A DNA stretch of 33,539 nucleotides, from assembly GCA_026390675.1 (NCBI GenBank), contig JAPLFM010000181.1, positions 1 through 33,539 on the forward strand, written 5' to 3'. This DNA comes from Candidatus Kapaibacterium sp. Lineage in GTDB: Bacteria; Bacteroidota; Ignavibacteria; Kapaibacteriales; UBA2268. The position numbers were made by a program, and so were the translations under genes. The notes under the pieces were generated by a model. The model saw nothing but the letters and a program-made list of their open reading frames with translations. It was not told where the DNA came from and ran no database searches. Positions 8,191 to 18,271 of this stretch are shown in pieces. Each line of letters opens with the position of its first letter. Within the stretch, counting starts at the first letter, position 1.

Positions 8191-9390
8191 TCAAATATTT
8201 TGACCGGCTATATATCCAGAAGCCCATGCCCATTGGAAATTATAGCCGCCAAGCCAGCCTGTTACATCTACAATTTCGCCTATGAAATAAAGTCCTTTGA
8301 TTTTTTTAGATTCCATTGTCTTTTGGTTTAATTCGTTCGTGTCAACTCCACCAGTTGTTACTTCAGCTTTTGCATATCCTTCATCACCATTAGGATTAAT
8401 TTTCCAAGCATATAATCTTTGAATAATATTCTCAATTTCTTTTGATGAATATTGAATCATAGGTTTAGAACTACTTATCTCATTTGCTAAATAATCAGCA
8501 AGCCTTTGAGAAAAATAATTTGAAAGTAAAGTCTTTAATTCAATTCTTTCTCTAGAATGCGAATTAATTATTTCGTCCCAATTTAATTCTGGCTCTAATC
8601 TAAGTTCAATTTCTTTTCCTTTTTGCCAGTAAGAAGAAATTTGAAGAATTGCAGGTCCAGAAAAACCTCTATGGGTAATTAAAACATTTTCTTTAAAAGT
8701 AACTTTAGTACCTTCTGTTTTAGCCTCAGCTTTAAAAGAAAGTCCACTCAACTCTAATAAAGAACTGTTTTTTCTTTCGTCAACAGTAATCGGAACTAAT
8801 GCTGGTCTATCTTTAATTAAATCTATTTCAAATTGTTTGGCAATCTTATATCCAAAATCAGTTGCACCTTTCTTAGGAAAAGATAAGCCACCACAAGCTA
8901 TAACTAATGATTCTGAAGTATAAATACCAGAATCAGTTGTAACTGTAAAAATATTGTCTTTTTTAATGTTTTGAATATTTACACTAAGCTCAATTGTAAC
9001 ATTAGCTTCATTGCATTCTTTTTGTAGCATATTTACAATTTCTCTAGAACTTTTTTTGCAGAATAATTGCCCAAGTGTCTTCTCATAATATTCAATATTA
9101 TGCTTTTCAACTAATTCTATAAAATCATTTGAAGAGTATCTTGAGAAAACAGATTTAATAAAGTGTGGATTTTCAGAAATATAACAATTAGGGTTAGCAT
9201 TAATATTTGTAAAATTACACCTACCTCCACCAGAGATTAATATTTTAGATCCAATATGATTGTTCTTTTCTAAAATTAGAACTTTTCGTCCTCTTTTCCC
9301 AGCCTCAATTGCTGCCATAAGTCCAGCAGCTCCAGCTCCAATAATAGTTACATCGTAATTTAATTTTTTTTGCATATTTATCTTAAACAT
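8191..9390 (-). CDS. NAD(P)/FAD-dependent oxidoreductase, HI0933/BaiN-like family
   Basis: VTIIGAGAAGLMAAIEAGKRG, ILISGGGRCNFTN, ACGGLSFPKKGATDFGY, LITHRGFSGPAILQIS, TTGGV, GLYFIGEIVDVTGWLGGYNFQWAWASGYIAG. Confidence 0.93.
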   Translation of the reverse strand: MFKINMQKKLNYDVTIIGAGAAGLMAAIEAGKRGRKVLILEKNNHIGSKILISGGGRCNFTNINANPNCYISENPHFIKSVFSRYSSNDFIELVEKHNIEYYEKTLGQLFCKKSSREIVNMLQKECNEANVTIELSVNIQNIKKDNIFTVTTDSGIYTSESLVIACGGLSFPKKGATDFGYKIAKQFEIDLIKDRPALVPITVDERKNSSLLELSGLSFKAEAKTEGTKVTFKENVLITHRGFSGPAILQISSYWQKGKEIELRLEPELNWDEIINSHSRERIELKTLLSNYFSQRLADYLANEISSSKPMIQYSSKEIENIIQRLYAWKINPNGDEGYAKAEVTTGGVDTNELNQKTMESKKIKGLYFIGEIVDVTGWLGGYNFQWAWASGYIAGQNI

Positions 9391-9514
9391 TTACAAAAAA
9401 ATAAAAATGAAAATCTAATTTGATTCATAGATAATTATTGTTACTTTTGAAACAGAAACGAAATTAAACAATTTGTATTATTAAATCAATATAATTACTC
9501 TCATTTTTAACCTG

Positions 9515-9543
9515 CTTATAGCTTAAAAAAATGATGCTATAAG
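9515..9543. repeat. 8-bp perfect hairpin in the metK upstream region
   Basis: CTTATAGC (9515-9522) / GCTATAAG (9536-9543), 13-nt loop. Confidence 0.4.
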
Positions 9544-9629
9544 TATAAATTTGTACCATTTTATGTGATACATCAAAATACTTTTCAAATTATTTAATTT
9601 TCAATAATAATAAATCAATAACTTCTTCT

Positions 9630-9637
9630 TAAATTTG
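9630..9637 (+). promoter_or_regulatory. Putative Bacteroidota-type -7 box (TAnnTTTG) for metK
   Basis: TAAATTTG about 40 nt upstream of the metK start; no convincing -33 TTG seen. Confidence 0.3.
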
Positions 9638-9677
9638 TAGTCATATTAAAAATTATTTTAGAAAATTAGGAAAATGT

Positions 9678-10775
9678 ATGTTGGATAATAAAAATTATCT
9701 ATTTACTTCAGAATCAGTATCTGAAGGACACCCAGATAAATTATGTGATCAAGTATCAGATGCTGTATTGGACGCAATGCTTACTGAAGACCCTATGAGT
9801 AGGGTTGCTTGTGAGTGCTTTGCTACTACTGGTATGCTTTTAATAGGCGGTGAAATTACTACTCAAACTTATGTGGATATTCCAAAACTTGCTCGTGAAG
9901 TAATTGCTGATATTGGATATACAAAAGGTGAATATAGATTTTCATCAGATTCTTGTGCAATTTTGAATGTAATCAACCAACAATCTCCTGATATTGCAAT
10001 GGGAGTGGATACTGGTGGAGCTGGCGACCAAGGTATGATGTTTGGGTATGCAGTGGATGAAACTCCGGAATTAATGCCTGCTACTTTGGTTAATATGCCA
10101 TACTTGAGACCAGATTCCAAATCTCAAGTTACAATAGAATATAATGATAAAAATGAAATAGTTAGAGTAAATACAGTAGTTGTTTCAACTCAACACGATC
10201 CAGATGTTGCTCAAACTACTATCAAAAATGATATGATTGAAAAGTTAATCAAAAATGTAATTCCAGCTCAATATTTAGATGAAAATACTATTTATCACGT
10301 AAATCCAACAGGTAACTTCGTTATTGGTGGACCACATGGAGATTCGGGTTTAACTGGTAGAAAAATAATTGTAGATACTTATGGTGGAAGAGCTCCTCAC
10401 GGTGGTGGTGCTTTTTCTGGAAAAGATGCTACGAAAGTAGATCGTTCTGCAGCTTATGCAGCTCGTCACTTAGCTAAAAATATTGTTGCTGCTGGTATTG
10501 CAAAAGAGTGTACTATACAGCTTTCTTATGCAATTGGGGTAGAGCAACCAATTTCTATTAATGTAAATACTCATGGCACTTCAACTTTAACTAATGCTGA
10601 TATAGCTAATTTTATTAGCAAAAATATTGATTTAACTCCAAAAGGTATTATTACTCGTTTGGATTTGAGAAAACCAATTTTTAGAGCAAGTGCAAGTTAT
10701 GGTCATTTTGGTAGAGATATTTTCCCTTGGGAAAAATTAGACTTAGTTGAATCATTCAAAAAGAACTTAGCATAA
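9678..10775 (+). CDS. metK: S-adenosylmethionine synthetase, apparently with an internal in-frame deletion
   Basis: [62 protein letters not shown]; residues between MPAT and [12 protein letters not shown] are unusually few. Confidence 0.93.
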   Translation: MLDNKNYLFTSESVSEGHPDKLCDQVSDAVLDAMLTEDPMSRVACECFATTGMLLIGGEITTQTYVDIPKLAREVIADIGYTKGEYRFSSDSCAILNVINQQSPDIAMGVDTGGAGDQGMMFGYAVDETPELMPATLVNMPYLRPDSKSQVTIEYNDKNEIVRVNTVVVSTQHDPDVAQTTIKNDMIEKLIKNVIPAQYLDENTIYHVNPTGNFVIGGPHGDSGLTGRKIIVDTYGGRAPHGGGAFSGKDATKVDRSAAYAARHLAKNIVAAGIAKECTIQLSYAIGVEQPISINVNTHGTSTLTNADIANFISKNIDLTPKGIITRLDLRKPIFRASASYGHFGRDIFPWEKLDLVESFKKNLA

Positions 10776-10795
10776 TCAAAAGCTAATTCAAATAT

Positions 10796-10830
10796 AAAAG
10801 GCTTCTTAATATTAATTTAAGATGCCTTTT
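10796..10830. terminator. Bidirectional terminator between convergent metK and the Ig-like protein gene
   Basis: AAAAGGC-t-TCTT ... AAGA-t-GCCTTTT followed by a T-run on the plus strand. Confidence 0.75.
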
Positions 10831-10833
10831 TTT

Positions 10834-13611
10834 TTATCTAATTACATTCAGTAATAGTACTTTGCTTTCAGTTCCATACTGCAAAATACCATAATAAATA
10901 CCTGAACTAACATAATTACTATTATCGTTTTTACATTCCCATTGGATTGAACAATTATCATTCAAATCAAATCTTTTAACTATTTCTCCTTGGCAATTAA
11001 ATATTTTAAATTGACTAAACCTAGAATTCAGTCCATAAAATTTTATTTCTGCAGTATTTGATATTGGATTTGGAAAAATTGTATAATTTAAACTATTGTC
11101 ATTTATTAAATCAATATTACTAAAATCAGTACTCCCAATAATATTAAAAACTAAAGAATCTTCTGCTAAATCTATAGGAATCTTTGCTGTGCAAGTATAA
11201 ATTGTTTTGCTTTGAGGGCTGAATTGCACTTCAATTTCTTTAGTTTCTTTACTACCCAATGTAAAAGGTAGTTTGGGAGAAATTACTTTGAAATTAGAGT
11301 CTGATAGATAAAAAGGATTACTAAAAGTTTCTTCAGAATTTGAATTATTTTGTATTGTAACTTTACCAACAACACTCTCATTAATTTTAGCATTTAAATT
11401 CAAAATTGTTTTATTTATTGAAACATCAGCTTTTTGAATAAAAGAGTTTCCAAGTAATATTATCTTAGCTTTCTGACCTTCAGAAGTTTCTAAATTTAAA
11501 AATGCGTTGTTAATGCCTCTTATTTTTGAACTATACCCAATTTGATAGCTAATTGACTTATGAGGTTCAATATTATAAGGCAAGTTAAAACCATATAAAA
11601 CGAAATCATCAATATTATTTCCTGTCAAATAAGCTTTGGTTAAAACAAGTGTTTTATTTCCTTTGTTTGATAAAGTCAAGTCATTCATTATATTAGATGA
11701 AAGTAACTTGTAATGGTAATTCAATGTATCATTTTCAACTTTTAAAACCCCATCATTAATTGATTTAACACTTAAAAATATTGCATCCGATTTCACTTTT
11801 GTACATTCATTACTAACCTCGCAATAATAGTTGCCTGAATCTAGAAGTGTTAAGTTTTTTATTTCAAAAATTGGATTGCTATTACCTACTAGTTTTAATG
11901 AATCCTTATACCATTGGTAATTTACTTTATTTAAGTATTTATAGTTATTAATAGAAAAGGTAGTGCTTTCACCTTCAATTCCTATTTTATTTGATAAGTT
12001 TATAGAAATATTAGGCAAGTTCTTTATACTTAATGAAACTATGTTACTATAAATTGGATTTCCGCAGAAGCCAGAAATTCTACAATAATAATTACCAACA
12101 TCAGAACTATCTATTTTTGAAACTCTAAGAAAATAACTATTTGAATATTTAATACTTTTATCATTTCTATACCATTGATATAATAAATTTGTGCCACTTG
12201 CTATTAAAGAAAAAGTAACAGAGCTATTTTCACAAGCAATAATATTATTAGGCTGTAAATTAATTTTTGGAATAAAACCTCTTGAAACTTCAACAACATC
12301 ACTTTCAATAGTTGTGTTGCATACATTGCTTTTTGCTAAAAGTTTGTAATTACCAACATTTGCATTTTGGAAATTAGCAATGGTCAAAGTATTTGAATTT
12401 TCATTCTTTACTAATTGATTTTCTTTATACCATTCATAAGTCAATTCACCACCAGTAGCTTCAGCATATAAAATCAAAGTATCATATATACAAACTAATT
12501 GTGAAAGTGGTTGCTTATTAATTTTAGGTTGGTCAAATATTTTTAAATCTGCTATATTACTAATAATTGGCTCACCACAATCACCCGATATTTTGCAAGT
12601 GTATTTACCAGAATCATTTAGAATAACATTTTTAATTGAGAATGAATTAGAGTTTGAGTTTGGAATATTTATTCCGTTTTTTTGCCATACATATTGTAAA
12701 TTTTCACCTTTTGCTAAAATATCAAAAGTAGCATTTGAACCTATACATAAGGTTTTTGATATAGGCTGAGAAGAAATTAAATTTTGCTGTTTTATTGAAA
12801 AAACTCCTTTACTCTCTACAAATATATCTGGGTTATCTGAATTACTTAATTTAAATTTATATTGATTTCCAGTTTCTAACTTATCAGAAACATTCCAATT
12901 CCAAACTCCTTTTGATGCTTGGCAACTTGCAAATAATGTTGTATTATAAACTTTGCCTGCATTTGATGAAAGCTCTATTTTTACATTTGTAAATCCTAAA
13001 GCTTTCCAAGTTACAATTTGATTAGAGCCTTGACAAACTGACTCACTATTATTAAAATTATTTATTTCAATACTTTCACCTGATGTTACAGTGATTTTTT
13101 GTGATGCAGTATTCCAAATATCACCATATTGATTTCCATTATTATTAACAGCTAATGCACTTACTTGAATATAATACTGACCTTCTTCCAATGGAGCAGT
13201 CCAAGTAAATGTAAAATCATAACCATCTCCTATAAATTGCATAGGTTCAGTATGAGTAAATTCTCCATCAACTAATTGACAACCAGTACCTAAATTGGAT
13301 ATAGTACCAATATTAGCTGGACTTGCAGATGAAATTTTAACTCCTGCATTAATGCCAGCAAAACTAAATGAACTGTTTTTAACTCTGATTGTAATATCAA
13401 CACTTTGGTTTGGAGCTACTTTAAATCCACTTTTACTAGTTATAAATATTTCAGTTAATGGATCAGCTATACCTCTATGGCAAGGATTAGCTCCACAACC
13501 AATATTAGTTTGATGTGTTTGTCCTTTGGTCCCTGATTTTAAAGATAATGATATTTCTAAAATTAACAAAAAAATTAAGAAAAGTCTTATTTTGTTTTTA
13601 TTTCTTTTCAT
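10834..13611 (-). CDS. Large secreted protein: N-terminal Reelin/choice-of-anchor-V-like domain with CX4CH motif, about four Ig-like domains, T9SS sorting domain
   Basis: Signal peptide, TNIGCGANPCHRG, repeated Q-W/V-Y/Q..(D)SG.Y.C Ig patterns, C-terminal NYTIFPNPISNTAEIKFYG...SSGIYYGILQYGTESKVLLLNVI. Confidence 0.85.
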   Translation of the reverse strand: MKRNKNKIRLFLIFLLILEISLSLKSGTKGQTHQTNIGCGANPCHRGIADPLTEIFITSKSGFKVAPNQSVDITIRVKNSSFSFAGINAGVKISSASPANIGTISNLGTGCQLVDGEFTHTEPMQFIGDGYDFTFTWTAPLEEGQYYIQVSALAVNNNGNQYGDIWNTASQKITVTSGESIEINNFNNSESVCQGSNQIVTWKALGFTNVKIELSSNAGKVYNTTLFASCQASKGVWNWNVSDKLETGNQYKFKLSNSDNPDIFVESKGVFSIKQQNLISSQPISKTLCIGSNATFDILAKGENLQYVWQKNGINIPNSNSNSFSIKNVILNDSGKYTCKISGDCGEPIISNIADLKIFDQPKINKQPLSQLVCIYDTLILYAEATGGELTYEWYKENQLVKNENSNTLTIANFQNANVGNYKLLAKSNVCNTTIESDVVEVSRGFIPKINLQPNNIIACENSSVTFSLIASGTNLLYQWYRNDKSIKYSNSYFLRVSKIDSSDVGNYYCRISGFCGNPIYSNIVSLSIKNLPNISINLSNKIGIEGESTTFSINNYKYLNKVNYQWYKDSLKLVGNSNPIFEIKNLTLLDSGNYYCEVSNECTKVKSDAIFLSVKSINDGVLKVENDTLNYHYKLLSSNIMNDLTLSNKGNKTLVLTKAYLTGNNIDDFVLYGFNLPYNIEPHKSISYQIGYSSKIRGINNAFLNLETSEGQKAKIILLGNSFIQKADVSINKTILNLNAKINESVVGKVTIQNNSNSEETFSNPFYLSDSNFKVISPKLPFTLGSKETKEIEVQFSPQSKTIYTCTAKIPIDLAEDSLVFNIIGSTDFSNIDLINDNSLNYTIFPNPISNTAEIKFYGLNSRFSQFKIFNCQGEIVKRFDLNDNCSIQWECKNDNSNYVSSGIYYGILQYGTESKVLLLNVIR

Positions 13612-13614
13612 TTA

Positions 13615-14346
13615 CTAATCAATTAAAAATTCTTTTACTTTTAGTATTTTAAAAGTTTCACCATCAAACGATCCAAATGTTGGATTATTAATCCATTCCC
13701 CTAAATTGAAATATTCTCCATTAGAATGTTTTAATTCTATAACTTTGTGTCTATGCCCCATAACTACATAATCAAAACCTTCTTCTAATTTCTTTTTTGC
13801 AAAATCTGTCATACCATCATTTTCACCATAAACTTTGGAATCTGTATGTTTTCTACTTTTGTGAGAGCTACCACGAGCAAGTGAAATCCCAAAATCTGGC
13901 TGAATCATTTTGAAGATTTTTATTGCAAATGGGTTTCTTAAAACTGCCCTTAAAAGCAAATATCCCTTATCATTGTAAGCCTTACCATCACCGTGTGATA
14001 TATAAAATTTTTTGTTGTTTATTGTTCGTTCAATATCAGTTTTGTATATTTTTATACCTAATTCTTCATCAAAAAATCTTATGTGTCCAAAATCATGATT
14101 ACCCATAATGTATTCTATTTTAATTCCAGATTCACATAATTCAGAAAGAGCAGTAAGTGTACGATAATAATAACTTGGTATAACAGTATTGTATTCAAAC
14201 CAATAATCAAACAAATCACCTACAATATAAAGTGTTTCGCAGTTTGATTTTATTTTACTTAAAAGTTGCAATAAAAGATTTTCAATTTGCTTGTCATCTT
14301 TTCTTTCTAAATGACCAAGATGAACATCTGAAATAAAGTAATACAT
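13615..14346 (-). CDS. lpxH: UDP-2,3-diacylglucosamine hydrolase-like metallophosphoesterase
   Basis: FISDVHLG, GDLFDYW, MGNHDF, ISHGDG, VMGHRHK calcineurin-like motifs typical of LpxH-type enzymes. Confidence 0.8.
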   Translation of the reverse strand: MYYFISDVHLGHLERKDDKQIENLLLQLLSKIKSNCETLYIVGDLFDYWFEYNTVIPSYYYRTLTALSELCESGIKIEYIMGNHDFGHIRFFDEELGIKIYKTDIERTINNKKFYISHGDGKAYNDKGYLLLRAVLRNPFAIKIFKMIQPDFGISLARGSSHKSRKHTDSKVYGENDGMTDFAKKKLEEGFDYVVMGHRHKVIELKHSNGEYFNLGEWINNPTFGSFDGETFKILKVKEFLID

Positions 14347-14423
14347 CTTCTTTGTTATTTGTAAAAATTATATTTAAATTGCTTAAATAATTATCTCACA
14401 AATATACATTTTTTTTTAATTAC

Positions 14424-15158
14424 TTGAAACAATATCATTTTCCTCAAATAGATTCAACAAACGATTTTGCAAAAGAGCTGCTTAAAACTGAGAGTGAAAT
14501 CATTGTTACTGCCGACTACCAAACAAAAGGTAAAGGCAGGAGCAATCGCACGTGGGCTGGTGATTATGGGAACAATATTTATTATTCTTATGGTTTAAGA
14601 CATGATGTTGTTCCAGTATTAGATAATATAATTATTTATCAAATTATAGGTTGTTTAGCTGTTAAATCATTATTAATTGAGCAAACTCAAAATGATATTT
14701 TTAAACTTAAATATCCAAATGATATTATGGCTTTAGATAACTCAAGATTTTACAAAAAGATTGCTGGTGTTTTAGCGGAGCATAGTTTTTTAGGGAATGA
14801 TTGTATAAGTAGTATAATAGGAATTGGAGTAAATGTAAATCAAGCAATTTTTAATAATGAAATCTTCAATAATGCAACATCATTAAAACTATTAGGATAT
14901 GATAAAAATGTCAATGAATTGATAGAAAAGCTTACTTTGCAAATACAGTTTTGGCTCAAAAAAGATTCAGTTACTATATTTAATATTTGGAAAAACGAAC
15001 TAAATTTGGTTGGTAAAATTGTTGAATTGACAAGTAGTAATGATAAATGGCAAGTGGATTCAATTCTTAATGATGGTAGATTACTGGCTATTAACTGCAA
15101 CTCTGGTGAACAAAGAAAAATTGATAATGGCGACTCAGTTCGATATAAAATTGGATAA
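14424..15158 (+). CDS. birA: Biotin--[acetyl-CoA-carboxylase] ligase
   Basis: QIDSTNDFAKEL, TADYQTKGKGRSNRTW, LKYPNDIM...KIAGVLAE, GIGVNVNQ; TTG start. Confidence 0.9.
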   Translation: MKQYHFPQIDSTNDFAKELLKTESEIIVTADYQTKGKGRSNRTWAGDYGNNIYYSYGLRHDVVPVLDNIIIYQIIGCLAVKSLLIEQTQNDIFKLKYPNDIMALDNSRFYKKIAGVLAEHSFLGNDCISSIIGIGVNVNQAIFNNEIFNNATSLKLLGYDKNVNELIEKLTLQIQFWLKKDSVTIFNIWKNELNLVGKIVELTSSNDKWQVDSILNDGRLLAINCNSGEQRKIDNGDSVRYKIG

Positions 15159-15894
15159 TAACATTCTTATAATTGATATTGGCAATAGCCGAATGAAGTA
15201 CATAATTGATAATCTTGTGTCTTCTTTAGATTATAATTTACAAGATTTTCCTATAAATTTTGAAAAAATAATTATGGATAATAGAATTATTCAAATTTAT
15301 TATTCATCAGTAAATTCAGAAGTTGAAGAGATTATTTTAACTATTTGCAAAGAATTTAAGATTCAAGTAAATAATATTGAAGAATTCATTGACAAACAGA
15401 ATACTATTGATTTTACACAAGTTACAAATATGGGAATTGATAGAAAATTGGGTTTATTTGGAGCGATCTCAATTACTAATTCTCCTTTGATTACTATCGA
15501 TTGTGGTACAGCTCTAACTATGAATTATCTTGATAAAGATAATATTTGTAGAGGTGGTGGAATTTTTGCAGGTCTTGATACACAGTTCAAAGCTTTATCT
15601 AACTATACAGACAAATTGAAAAATTATAAATATGAAAATCCCAATAATACATTTGGAACAAACACTCAAGAGGCTATAAGCATTGGTGTATTATATTCAA
15701 TAATTGGTGGTATTAAAGAATTTTATTACCAAAACAAGCCAACAAACCAAAATATTAATGTAATTTTAACTGGTGGATATTCTGAAATTATTTTTTCAGC
15801 TTTGTCTAAGAGTGAAATTTCTGTAATTTTGAAAAAGAATTTAGTATTAGATGGAATAATCTATTTAATAAACAACAACTTAAAAAAAAATTAA
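15127..15894 (+). CDS. coaX: Type III pantothenate kinase
   Basis: IIDIGNSRMKY, NMGIDRKLG, ITIDCGTALTMNY, GGGIFAGLDTQFKAL, GTNTQEAISIG, ILTGGYSE; start refined from 15040 to ATG at 15127, overlapping birA by 32 nt. Confidence 0.88.
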   Translation: MATQFDIKLDNNILIIDIGNSRMKYIIDNLVSSLDYNLQDFPINFEKIIMDNRIIQIYYSSVNSEVEEIILTICKEFKIQVNNIEEFIDKQNTIDFTQVTNMGIDRKLGLFGAISITNSPLITIDCGTALTMNYLDKDNICRGGGIFAGLDTQFKALSNYTDKLKNYKYENPNNTFGTNTQEAISIGVLYSIIGGIKEFYYQNKPTNQNINVILTGGYSEIIFSALSKSEISVILKKNLVLDGIIYLINNNLKKN

Positions 15895-15895
15895 A

Positions 15896-16639
15896 ATGAT
15901 TAATGGTAAAAAAGTAGTAATTGTAATGCCAGCATATAATGCTGAAAAAACGCTTGAGCAAACTTATAGCGAAATTCCTAGGGACATTGTAGATGATGTT
16001 ATATTAGTTGATGACCACAGCAGTGACAATACTTCTGAGAAAGCAAAAGCTTTGGGTATTGAACACGTAATTAGGCACGAAGAAAACAAAGGTTATGGTG
16101 GCAATCAAAAAACATGTTACTTGAAAGCTTTAGAAATAAATGCAGACATTGTAATTATGGTTCACCCAGATTACCAATATACGCCACTCCTAATACCTTC
16201 AATGGCTTATTTAATAGCAAACGAAGTGTATGAAGTTGTACTTGGATCACGGATTTTGGGCAAAGGTGCTTTGAAAGGAGGAATGCCAATGTATAAATAT
16301 ATTGCAAATCGTTTTTTAACTTTAGCCCAAAATATTCTTATTGGTCAAAAACTATCAGAATATCATACAGGATATAGAGCATTTTCTCGAAAGGTAATTG
16401 AAAGTATAGCATTTGAAAAAAATTCTGATGATTTTGTATTTGACAATCAAATGCTTTCACAAATTTTTTATGCTGGATTTGAAATAGCAGAAATCACTTG
16501 CCCAACAAAATATTTTGAAGAAGCATCTTCAATTAATTTTTTAAGAAGTACTCAATATGGTTTTGGAGTATTAGGAACTTCATTTATACATTTTTTACAA
16601 AGAATTGGATTAGGGGATTTTGATATTTACAAAAAATAG
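15896..16639 (+). CDS. Glycosyltransferase family 2
   Basis: VVIVMPAYNAEKTLEQT, VILVDDHSSDNT, NKGYGGNQKTCY, DIVIMVHPDYQYTP, LGSRILG. Confidence 0.9.
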   Translation: MINGKKVVIVMPAYNAEKTLEQTYSEIPRDIVDDVILVDDHSSDNTSEKAKALGIEHVIRHEENKGYGGNQKTCYLKALEINADIVIMVHPDYQYTPLLIPSMAYLIANEVYEVVLGSRILGKGALKGGMPMYKYIANRFLTLAQNILIGQKLSEYHTGYRAFSRKVIESIAFEKNSDDFVFDNQMLSQIFYAGFEIAEITCPTKYFEEASSINFLRSTQYGFGVLGTSFIHFLQRIGLGDFDIYKK

Positions 16640-16646
16640 GAAAAAA

Positions 16647-17258
16647 TCAAAAGAAACTTAAAAAATGTTGAATAACACTTGGGTCAAGTATAATAGTTAA
16701 TATTACACCAGCTAAGGCTCCCCAAAGGTGAGCATCATGATTTACATTATCTTGTTGATGTTTTGCAGCATAATAGCAATAAGATAGATATAAAGGTCCA
16801 AAAATAAAAGCTGGAATGCCAATAGGAAGAAGCATAACTGACATTTTTGCGGTTGGAATATACATTATTGTACTAAAAACTACTGCTGATATTGCTCCAG
16901 AAGCACCTAAAGCACTATAATTTTGGTTGTCTTTTTGTTTGAAAACTGTAGTCAAATCTGCTAATATCAAACTTCCAAAATATATTATAGTAAATCTAAA
17001 TGATCCAACAATACTTTCTAATTGAAAAGCAAAAAAAAGAAATGAAAACATGTTAAACATCAAATGCATTACACTACCATGCACAAACCCACTAGTGATA
17101 AGAGTATAATACCTATTATATCTAACCAAAGAATAAGGATGTAAAATTAAGTTGTTTAACAGATTGTGGTCTTTATAAAGAGTATAAAGACTTAAAGCAA
17201 TAGTAGATACAAAAATTAATATTGCAACAGGAGTTTGACTAATATCCATAATTCTCAA
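16647..17258 (-). CDS. Rhomboid-family intramembrane serine protease
   Basis: FVHGSVMHLMFNMFSFLFF, LGASGAISAV (catalytic GxSG), HDAHLWGALAG; multiple TM segments. Confidence 0.9.
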   Translation of the reverse strand: MRIMDISQTPVAILIFVSTIALSLYTLYKDHNLLNNLILHPYSLVRYNRYYTLITSGFVHGSVMHLMFNMFSFLFFAFQLESIVGSFRFTIIYFGSLILADLTTVFKQKDNQNYSALGASGAISAVVFSTIMYIPTAKMSVMLLPIGIPAFIFGPLYLSYCYYAAKHQQDNVNHDAHLWGALAGVILTIILDPSVIQHFLSFF

Positions 17259-18160
17259 AAATCCAAATCATAATAAACACTAAAATAACTTAAAAAATCC
17301 AAACTACTACTATCATTGTCTCTTTTAGGAATATAATTAAGTGCTGGAGTAAATGAAATTCCAATAGTAGGAGTAATCTTATAAGCTAATTTTAATGAGA
17401 TTAAAGCAGATCCTAAACCAAAATTAGTAACTTGATACTTCAAAGGTTTTACAGGTTTTTTTGCAATTTTTTTAACAATTCTAAGCGAATCCACTGTGTA
17501 TGATGAGAAAGTTAAACTTAGCATTGGAGACAATTTCAAACTTTCAGATGAATTTAAATAAAACGATCTGAAAAGTGTTGAAGAAAAATAATTAAAACTT
17601 TCACTATTGCCAGAATATCTATCAAATGATAAATCTAAATAGAAAGATGAAATTTTAATATCTGTATATAAAGAAAATGAATTGTTTGTACCTGACATTG
17701 CACTAGCAGTATCAGTTGCGTATTTTTGTTTTCCTATAGTTGCACCCAAATCAATTTTGTCTGATATAGAAAACACATAATCTAAGAATATGTTTTGATC
17801 ATTAAATAATATAGGATTTCCCAAACTTTGCCTTACATCCAAACCTAATGTAAAACCAGACTTATGTCCTATGCTAAAACTTTGCATTAAAGAGCCTTTA
17901 CCTGCAGACTCATCAATTCCTCTATCAATTTTTTTATTGCTATATTTTAAAGCGGCATATGCATTCCACTTTTCATCTACTTTTTCAAGTTCAGCTTCCA
18001 AACTATCTAATTCTGCATCATCAGCCAGATCAGTTTCATCTAAACTATCCGAAACTACTATTTCTACATTAGAGGTGTCTTGTAAATTATAAGTTGCACT
18101 CTTTAATTCGAATGAACTAATGATTAAATATATTAAAGAAAAATATAATAATAACTTCAT
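17255..18160 (-). CDS. Predicted outer-membrane beta-barrel-like protein of unknown function
   Basis: Signal peptide from MKLLLYFSLIYLI (start refined from 18193), acidic linker, alternating hydrophobic strands, terminal aromatic (YYDLDF). Confidence 0.6.
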   Translation of the reverse strand: MKLLLYFSLIYLIISSFELKSATYNLQDTSNVEIVVSDSLDETDLADDAELDSLEAELEKVDEKWNAYAALKYSNKKIDRGIDESAGKGSLMQSFSIGHKSGFTLGLDVRQSLGNPILFNDQNIFLDYVFSISDKIDLGATIGKQKYATDTASAMSGTNNSFSLYTDIKISSFYLDLSFDRYSGNSESFNYFSSTLFRSFYLNSSESLKLSPMLSLTFSSYTVDSLRIVKKIAKKPVKPLKYQVTNFGLGSALISLKLAYKITPTIGISFTPALNYIPKRDNDSSSLDFLSYFSVYYDLDF

Positions 18161-18217
18161 ATTTAATTGTTTGTTAAAAATAATTTGACACAAAAATATG
18201 TAAATAGTTTAATAAAA

Positions 18218-18247
18218 AAAACGTTATATTTTGAAATATAACGTTTT
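18218..18247. terminator. Perfect 13-bp hairpin terminator
   Basis: AAAACGTTATATT-TTGA-AATATAACGTTTT; T-run on the minus strand, just 3' of ORF 18272..18556. Confidence 0.75.
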
Positions 18248-18271
18248 AATGAATTCTATGTATCAAGCTAA

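Noticed and set aside
9391-9677. SAM riboswitch upstream of metK
   Set aside because: 287-nt leader is A/T-rich with only one simple 8-bp hairpin; I see no SAM-I/SAM-II-like conserved core.
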